Assembly (NCBI RefSeq): GCF_036711975.1
Contig: NC_091971.1
Span: 12,779,501 to 12,843,500, forward strand
DNA: 64,000 bases
Source of the DNA: Onthophagus taurus
Taxonomy: Eukaryota; Arthropoda; Insecta; Coleoptera; Scarabaeidae
Reading direction: 5' to 3'
This document shows, piece after piece, positions 57,315 to 64,000 of this stretch. Position 1 is the stretch's first letter. Each line of letters opens with the position of its first letter. A program made the position numbers and the translations under genes. The notes beneath the pieces were generated by a model, which saw nothing but the letters and a program-made list of their open reading frames with translations, was not told the DNA's origin and ran no database searches.

Positions 57315-58778
57315 TTATAAAGTAGGAGTTCTTCTATACCAAAATCTAGCTCTAAAATCATCCGAACAAGTCAAAAAAGCAGCTTGAGTAGGCGAATGAG
57401 CAATTAATCGAACAGCTCCATTATGCCCTAAAGACATAAGTTGTTTTCTAGAAGCATTCCTAGAATTCCAAGCGCATAAAGATGTGGTGGCTTCATCAGG
57501 GAACAAAACATAGTCTTCAGTATGATTAAAAACAGCTTGAGCTTCATATTCTTGTTTTCCAGTTGTTCCAGCCCCAGTATAAGCAATTAAACATCGACTT
57601 GTGGTTAATTCCCACAATTTACAAATGGAATTCTTTCCAGATGATAACAAATATTTTCCATTCTTTGTAAAAGCAACAGAACATACCTCCAAACCATCAT
57701 GAGCTTTCGAAAAAGTATTAATACACCTATTAGAGATTCCATCCCATAGCTTTATGCTACCATCTTTACTACATGTTGCATAAACCCGCGCATCTTGGGA
57801 CCATTTCACGCAAGTAATTGTGCTGGTATGTTGGTGTGATGGAAAGCTACAGACAAAACATTGAGTTGTGTTAACATCATAAAGGCGAACAACCGGATGT
57901 TGAGTCCCAACAATTAAATAATCACCACTTGGGTGAAAAGACATGCATTTTAATGGTTCAGCTTCAGTGATTGTTTTAAAAGCTTTTTTAACACTTGCTT
58001 TTGAAATATCAAACATTTTTACGGTGTTATCTTTTGAACCTGAAACTAAAACAGGTTCTTTTGGGTGAAATTCAAGACATGTTACTTCTTCCATGTGATC
58101 ATATAAAGTTCGAATTACAGGATGACCTTGTTGTTCACCTCTTGAAGGGTCCATTTCATCAGGAGCTGATTTTGCTAACATTCTGTCAACATCTAAAATC
58201 TGAAAAATTATTTTAATATTGTTAAAATAATTAATTATAGAAAATAAGTACTTTTATGCTAGCATCAACACTTCCTGTTGCAATTAATTGCCCATCACTT
58301 GAAAAACAACCAGCTCTACAATTTCCTTTATGGGAAGTAACATAAGCTGTTTCATATAAAGCCGGTTCAGGGGCTGGTAAATTTGCGTCAGTTTCAAATT
58401 CTAAATCTATAAATAAATAAAATTAAGGTGAACTTAAAGAATTTTTTGTATTTTAAGTAAATTACCTAAACCTGGACCAATAGAATTCGTTCCAATACCA
58501 AAGTTATGTGGTCTTTCTTTGCGATCAGGTTCATGTTCTAACCCGGCAATCATAATATGTAATAAACGATCGCTGGGGGCGCAAGCAGGTTCAGCTTGAA
58601 CAGCGGATGTAAGATTTGTACCAATGGTTTGGTGTCCATCATAAAAGAGTTGACTAAAAATTTAATTACACCTTATTTAACACTTATTAAGAATTAAATT
58701 AGGTTACCTTATAATTAATCTATAAAGCAATTCTCTGCTTTTAACTAAATTTTTAGTATCAACTTCGGATTCCTTCAT
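57315..58778 (-). CDS. CSTF1: Cleavage stimulation factor subunit 1 (CstF-50)
   Basis: Four exons, 58708-58778, 58466-58653, 58252-58406 and 57315-58199, join in frame to 432 residues (human 431). An N-terminal dimerisation domain ([20 protein letters not shown]) is followed by a linker ([18 protein letters not shown]) and seven WD repeats. Clear repeat ends include [44 protein letters not shown] and [11 protein letters not shown], with the ending [12 protein letters not shown] identical to the human C-terminus apart from the last residues. CstF-50 is part of the nuclear CstF complex that binds downstream of poly(A) sites and links 3' processing with BARD1. AATAAA on the minus strand lies 15-20 bp after the stop. 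Confidence 0.97.
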
Positions 58779-58939
58779 TTTTAACCAAGAAAATCAATTT
58801 TTAACACTTCGATTATTAACTGATGGAAATGTAAACAAAATTTTGAGGTTAGATTAATACCAACTTAAATCATACAATAATACTAAAATCACTGTTTTAA
58901 AATTCAAGTTCGAAATGTTAAAAAACCGGCTTTTTTTGC
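58779..58939. promoter_or_regulatory. Short bidirectional promoter, CSTF1 / zinc-finger gene
   Basis: Only about 160 bp separate the CSTF1 start (58778, minus) from the first possible start of the zinc-finger gene (58940, plus). Both transcripts must begin here or within the 5' codons. No TATA box; a TAA at 58919-58921 closes the plus-strand frame upstream of ATG 58940. Confidence 0.55.
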
Positions 58940-58972
58940 ATGAAATCTTTTATTCTGTGTAGTGTGGCGTGG

Positions 58973-61900
58973 ATGTATGTAGTGAAGTCTCAGAAGCTTG
59001 CCGAGATGTCTGGAGAGCTAAGAAATTCGATTGAGGAGGTGCATTTTGACCCTAACATACCCGAGCACCTAGATGATCCTTTTCAACTACAAAAAAAGGT
59101 GATTTAATAATTTAACGAAAGCTTCTTAATACTTATTTCCAAAAAAAATTTAGGTGTATGTGTGCCAATTATGTAACGTTCAAGTTACCAGTTCAAACGT
59201 ATTAAAGAGACACAACGAGGGGCGAAAGCATAGGATGAGGGTCGAGAGACAAGGAAAAACTTTTAAATGCGACCTTTGTGATATTTCTGCTAATAGTCAA
59301 TCTCAACTTGATGCTCACTTAAAAAGTAAGACAACATTTTTTTGAATCGCCATTTTGTTTTTTCCATTTATTGTCCATTCTTGTTTTTTTCAAAAAACTC
59401 TACACTACAAATTACTTGGCTATTATTTATAAAGTTTTAGTGCCATAATGCTTCTATCCACATTTTTTAGACTTCTTTTTCACATTAAATCAATATCTTC
59501 ATATTTCAAGATCATCATATGAAAGCTAAATTTAGATATCATTTCAACAGAGAAGATTGTTCATGGAAAACTGAGACATAGCTAATCACAAAATTCGGTT
59601 GAAAGAGCCACCCAGGACATAGAAAATATGTTATCTACTTGATTTGAAACAACTATTACTACAAAATGGTAAAAAGGAGCTAAGTTTATCCAATTCATAA
59701 AATAGGGCTCATATTCTGGAATAGATTACAGTTCTTATGAAGCTATATTTGGCAGTAAAGGCAAAGTTGGCTTGAAAACATAATTGCCAACAGATGCTAT
59801 TTCAGAATTCAATATAGAGGAAGATCTTGAAGAGGTGCTACTGTTTTAAAGACATCGAACTTGAGAGAACAACTTCGGCTATTAATTGATACACAACAGG
59901 AAAGAACAAAAAGTTGGTTTCATCTTTAAATAATACTGCGCTAGTTCTTTACGCCATTTATTTCTTGATGCCAACCATTTTCGCCGATTAAGTTTTAAAA
60001 ATTCGTATAAAATCCATTTCTTGGAATATGAGTTTGAAAAATTCCCAAAGTGTTAATAAGAGTGTCCTCTTTCCAATGAACCAACCCGTTTTGAAAAATT
60101 ACTTTTAGTTTTTGAGAAAACAATATTTGAAGTTTTGATAAAATTTTCGATGTTGCAATTTTCATCGATAATTTTCAAAATTCGCTATAAAATTAATTTC
60201 TTAAAGGATCCTTGTGGAAATATCAGCAATTATTAATTAAAGTATCCTCTTTTTAATGCAAAAAGCGGTTTTGAAAAATCACTCTTGGTTCTTGAGAAAT
60301 AAATTTTTGAAATAATCTACAATTCTTTCGATTTTTGAGATTTTCGCCAATTAAGTTTTAAAAATTCGTATAAAATCCGTTTCTTGGAATATAACTTTGA
60401 AATTTTTTCAACGTGTTAATAAGAGTGTCCTCTTTCCAATGAACCAACCCGTTTTGAAAAATTACTTTTAGTTTTTGAGAAAACAATATTTGAAGTTTTG
60501 ATAAAATTTTCGATGTTGCAATTTTCATCGATAATTTTCAAACTTCGCTAAAAAATTAATTTCTTAAAGGATCCTTGTGGAAATATCAGCAATTATTAAT
60601 TAAAGTATCCTCTTTTTAATGCAAAAAGCTGTTTTGAAAAATCACTTTTAGTTCTTGAGAAATAAATTTTTGAAATAATCTACAATTCTTTCGATTTTTG
60701 AGATTTTCGCCAATTAAGTTTTAAAAATTCGTATAAAATCCATTTCTTGGATTATAACTTTGAAATTTTTTCGAAGTGTTAATAAGAGTGTCCTCTTTCC
60801 AATGAACCTACACGATTTGAAAAATTACTTTTAGTTTTTGAGAAAACAATATTTGAAGTTTTGATAAAATTTTCGATGTTGCAATTTTCATCGATAATTT
60901 TCAAAATTCGCTATAAAATTAATTTCTTAAAGGATCCTTGTGGAAATATCAGCAATTATTAATTAAAGTATCCTCTTTTTAATGCAAAAAGCTGTTTTGA
61001 AAAATCACTTTTAGTTCTTGAGAAATAAATTTTTGAAATAATCTACAATTCTTTCGATTTTTGAGATTTTCGCCAATTAAGTTTTAAAAATTCGTATAAA
61101 ATCCATTTCTTGGAATATAACTTTGAAATTTTTTCGAAGTGTTAATAAGAGTGTCCTCTTTCCAATGAACCTACACGATTTGAAAAATAACTTTTAGTTT
61201 TTGAGAAAACAATATTTGAAGTTTTGATAAAATTTTCGATGTTGCAATTTTCATCGATAATTTTCAAAATTCGCTATAAAATTAACTTCATGAAGGATTT
61301 TTGTGGAAATATCACCAATTATTAATTAACGTATCCTCTTTTTAATGCAAAAAGCCGTTTTGAAAAATCACTTTTAGTTCTTGAGAAATAAATTTTTGAA
61401 ATAATCGACAATTTTTTCGAATTTTACAACTTTCGCGATTAAGTTTTAAAAATTCGTATAAAATCCAGTTCTTGGAATATGAGTATGATAATTTCCCAAA
61501 GTGTTAATAAAAGTGTCCTCTTTATAATGAACCAACCTGTTTTGAAAAATATCTGTTAGTTTTTGAGAAAACAATATTTGAAATTTTAATAAAATGTTAT
61601 GCTTTTCAAAGTATCCAGTAGCTACTGTAGGAGAGAACGTACTTATAAGAATTCCGGATGTAATAGAGAAACATACAGCCGGAATGTTATAGCAGTTATA
61701 ATGTCTATTCAAAATGGAAAACTCTATAGATTAGATACAAAATACGGAATTTTAAACTAGCTGTATACAAGAAATCAATTTAATATTTGCAAGGATTTTC
61801 TTTTCAGTTAACAATGTTCTTAATAATGACATAAGTTTAAAAGAATGTGCTTGGTTGAGTTCGAAATTAGGTTGCTAACGATTTCAATATTGCAATTGTA

Positions 61901-63478
61901 TGATTCAAATAGCTGTAAATGTAAAATGGTACAAATCAATTGTAATTCCAAATGCCATAGAAGTTCAACATGTTGCAGAAGAACGATAACTATGTTAGGA
62001 AACATCAGGAACAATGGTAACATAATATGATAAGAACAAAATTCATTGAGGTGGAGATGACCTTGATATGAAAAAAAAATCACAATCATCATCTCAATAG
62101 ATATTAGGAACAATGTTGAAATATATAGGGAAAGCTGTTGATGAATAACCTAGAGAGATATTGGATATAATATTAAGAGTTGTCAACTTCACATATTTTA
62201 ATCTCAAGATAGGACAATATTGAAGACTAGAGTTCCAACTAACAAGTATTGATACGAATTTTGTTGAATGACGTTTTTGCTCCTTCTGTTAAAACACATC
62301 TTAAAGTAAAGATACTGCCTCTTAAATGTGTGCTATTTATGAACTATGCTATTGCTCATCCTGCAAATATTGAAGGAATCCTTGATCCTGCAACTTTATT
62401 AAGATCAAATTGCTGTCACCTAACACCACACCCTTATTACAATCAATGGATGAGCAAGTAATTTCAAGCTATATACGAAAACCTTTTTTTCACAGTGTTT
62501 CCAGGTGACTAATGATTCAGATTTGACCCAGCAAGATTTCTGGAAGAATCATCTTAATATTATCCACCGCATAAATTTCGTTGATAAAGCCTGGAACAAT
62601 GTCTTTTGCCGTACATTGCATTTAAAGACTTTGTGGAGGAGGCAGATACGGTACAAGACATTTAAACATTGGCAAAAGTTTGGAGTTCGAAATCATCGAG
62701 GATAATGTGCTGGAGTTACTGCAGAACCATAGTCAAGAACTCACTCGAGAAGAACATGCATCAGACGATCATTCAGCAGAAGAACATGAAGTGTCAGATG
62801 CGTCAACTGCGGAAATAAAGGATATTTGCAGTAAGTGGAATGATATTTCTGTAACTAAGTACTTATGGACATGGTACTGGCTGACGGGGAATCACGGCAA
62901 AATTCTCTACTTCCAGCTGGTATCTATGCAGAAATGTCTCCAAATAGATATCATCTGACACGTGAATCCTTTTTACCTGTGGTGCAATGTTGTAGGAAAA
63001 ATGGCAATATTCGACCGAGGCTTGGACAACATGGGGGAACAATTAGACCTGTACACATTGTTAATCTCAAGGAGGTTTTGAATGTCGTTGAAAAGCAGCC
63101 TGGTATAAACATTAGGATACTTGCAGAGCAACATGGGCTATCATAATTTTGTGATTGGTTGCTACATTAATATTAGTTGAACATAAGCTTTACCAATAAC
63201 GTTTTAGTTATGGATGAGGCGATTTTGAGCATTATTGTTGTCTAGTTAATTTCTTTCTTTAAATTACTTTTTTCCTATTATCTTTATAACTTTTACTGAT
63301 TATTACTTTATTAATTTTTTGTTTATGATTTATAGGTTCAAAACACAAAGCGAAATTAATTAGAAGAGAAAATGCAAACCAAATGATGAATAAAGGAATT
63401 TGGATAATATTGTTTGGAGTGGTCGTAATATTCCTGAACCTGTTGCTTTTATTTAAGTACATTAATTTGATTCTATGA
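58973..63478 (+). CDS. Two-C2H2 (zf-met/U1-type) zinc-finger protein with C-terminal membrane anchor
   Basis: Three exons: 58973-59098, 59154-59325 and 63336-63478. They join in frame to 146 residues from ATG 58973; ATG 58940 (157 aa) and ATG 59006 (135 aa, MSGELRNS) are also in frame, and the start is undecided. Finger 1 is C46-x2-C49-x12-H62-x5-H68; finger 2 is C81-x2-C84-x12-H97-x5-H103. Both have the long H-x5-H spacing of matrin/U1 fingers, which often bind double-stranded RNA. Intron 2 (4010 bp) cuts finger 2 between its two histidines, and joining restores HLKSSKH. After a basic stretch, residues 120-139 (GIWIILFGVVVIFLNLLLLF) form one membrane span with seven residues beyond it, the layout of a tail-anchored protein. 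I do not recognise the gene. AATAAA follows the stop by about 25 bp. Confidence 0.8.
59735..59885 (+). mobile_element. Unclassified transposon fragment (copy 2)
   Basis: Second copy of the fragment at 55126-55372, in intron 2 of the zinc-finger gene; the shared part runs from AAAGTTGGCTTGAAAACA to TTGAGAGAACAACTTC. More diverged and with stops. The remaining intron sequence 59330-59734 shows nothing else. Confidence 0.5.
59975..61600. repeat. Satellite array in reverse orientation, 363-bp units
   Basis: Same family as the arrays at 10850 and 21345 but inverted. The landmark GTATCCTCTTTTTAATGCAA (or variant) begins at about 60242, 60605, 60968 and 61331, giving a steady 363-bp period, against 349 bp in the first array. 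About four and a half dimeric units (halves of about 180 bp) with high mutual identity. The array fills the middle of the intron. The flanking hAT-like end seen at the other two loci is not visible here. Confidence 0.88.
61601..62060 (+). mobile_element. Integrase-type DNA transposon fossil (Ginger/KRBA2-like)
   Basis: Plus-strand pieces resemble the C-terminal part of Ginger-type proteins: YPVATVGENVLIRIPDVI and a cysteine-rich stretch with CNSKCHRSSTCC. The copy is broken and partial; no ends are found. Family call is from motif memory only. Confidence 0.45.
62250..62855 (+). mobile_element. Tigger/pogo transposase C-terminal remnant
   Basis: Three frames read in order like the C-terminal half of a Tigger transposase: a piece with APSVKTHLKVKILPLKCVLF and NYAIAHPANIE (normally D-N-A-x-A-H-P), then DSDLTQQDFWKNHLNI and DKAWNNVFCRTL, then ELLQNHSQELTREE and AEIKDICSKWND. 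The second catalytic aspartate has become tyrosine in NYAIAHP (a D-to-Y change). Frameshifts separate the parts. Dead copy, N-terminal half absent. Confidence 0.8.
62858..63146 (+). mobile_element. Mariner-like transposase N-terminal fragment
   Basis: The frame 62865-63146 reads AEMSPNRYHLTRESFLPVVQ, then GTIRPVHIVNLKEVLNVVEK, QPGINIRILAEQHGLS and a stop. This is the paired helix-turn-helix DNA-binding region (DUF4817-like plus linker) of insect mariner-type transposases. The catalytic domain is missing. It abuts the Tigger remnant directly. Confidence 0.7.
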
Positions 63479-64000
63479 ACGCAGTTGTTAATATTTAAAA
63501 TAATAAATTATTTTGTTAGTTGTTGATAAGGAACTACTAATATATCATAAAAGCTTCTGATACTATTAGTATGCAGACATGAAATCATTTTAATCGATTG
63601 TAATAAAATGTTACCGATCTTATATCATTATAATTTAGGTATATATTTTTATTAGCAAAATTTTTTTTGTTTATTACTTACGTATCAATATGCAAGTTGT
63701 TGTATTGATAATTGAGTTTTATCTATTACTTTATGTGATTCATGTCATTAGTTGATTTATATAGATTTATATTTATATTCTTTTCATTTATTGCATGGTG
63801 CATGACTAAATGTTGTTGTTAATGTTATTTAAAGATATATTTAAATTTTATTGGGAAAAATGTTGCGTTGGCCTTAATTTATTAATAATTGTAAGAAAAT
63901 ACGATTCGATTAGCTACATAGAAATAAGTGAAGAGAAAAAACACAGGCACGCGATGTCTTAATATATTGATATTTACGACATTATATTGTCTTATTATAT
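63479..64000. other. Non-coding right edge
   Basis: 3' UTR of the zinc-finger gene (AATAAA near 63502) followed by very AT-rich DNA. Nothing else is recognised up to the window edge. Confidence 0.4.

Noticed and set aside
1-64000. Search for LTR elements, Polintons or other virus-derived copies
   Set aside because: No paired long terminal repeats, capsid, protease or envelope-like reading was recognised. The reverse transcriptase pieces are of the LINE type.

Overview
This is AT-rich nuclear DNA from an insect, probably a beetle. It has split genes with GT/AG introns, an arthropod RR-2 cuticle protein, a eukaryotic tRNA-Glu, and many DNA transposons, LINE pieces and satellite arrays. The beetle assignment is an inference: the PINK1 protein reads very like the Tribolium enzyme as I remember it. 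No phylogeny was run.

Layout. 1-951 is the right part of a broken piggyBac element. 1000-1845 is an array of 46-nt hairpins. It abuts the only visible exon (minus strand) of a secreted ITIH-like VIT-domain protein (1858-2768). 3552-5312 is a terminal-inverted-repeat (TIR) element. Then come SUCLA2 (minus, 5 exons, 440 aa), a divergent SSAT-like acetyltransferase (plus, 159 aa), an RR-2 cuticle protein (minus, 126 aa), tRNA-Glu(TTC), a satellite-bearing repeat, a broken pogo-like transposon and an uninterrupted ELOVL6 coding region (plus, 283 aa). From 14.6 to 30.6 kb I found no host gene. That stretch holds tandem repeats, LINE, Tc1 and mariner remnants, and a Tigger-like element carrying three TIR elements in a row.

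30.6-42.6 kb holds a divergent pair of predicted mitochondrial J-domain or J-like proteins: TCAIM (minus, 7 exons, 479 aa) and DNAJC11 (plus, 10 exons, 565 aa). One TCAIM intron contains nested transposons and one DNAJC11 intron contains a ~182-bp satellite. PINK1 follows on the plus strand (5 exons, 589 aa), its introns filled with TIR elements and an unusual 122-nt hairpin. LRRC34 (minus, 3 exons, 427 aa) comes next. CSTF1 (minus, 4 exons, 432 aa) then shares a ~160-bp divergent promoter with a small gene for a two-zinc-finger protein with a C-terminal membrane anchor (plus, 3 exons). The last intron of that gene is packed with satellite and transposase fragments.

How the genes relate. SUCLA2 (TCA cycle), TCAIM, DNAJC11 (cristae/MIB complex) and PINK1 (mitochondrial quality control) all serve mitochondria. 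TCAIM, DNAJC11 and PINK1 are immediate neighbours. The rest are unrelated housekeeping or cuticle genes. I joined exons by eye from splice sites and reading frame. Every complete multi-exon model comes out divisible by three and close to the expected family length, which is the main support for the models.
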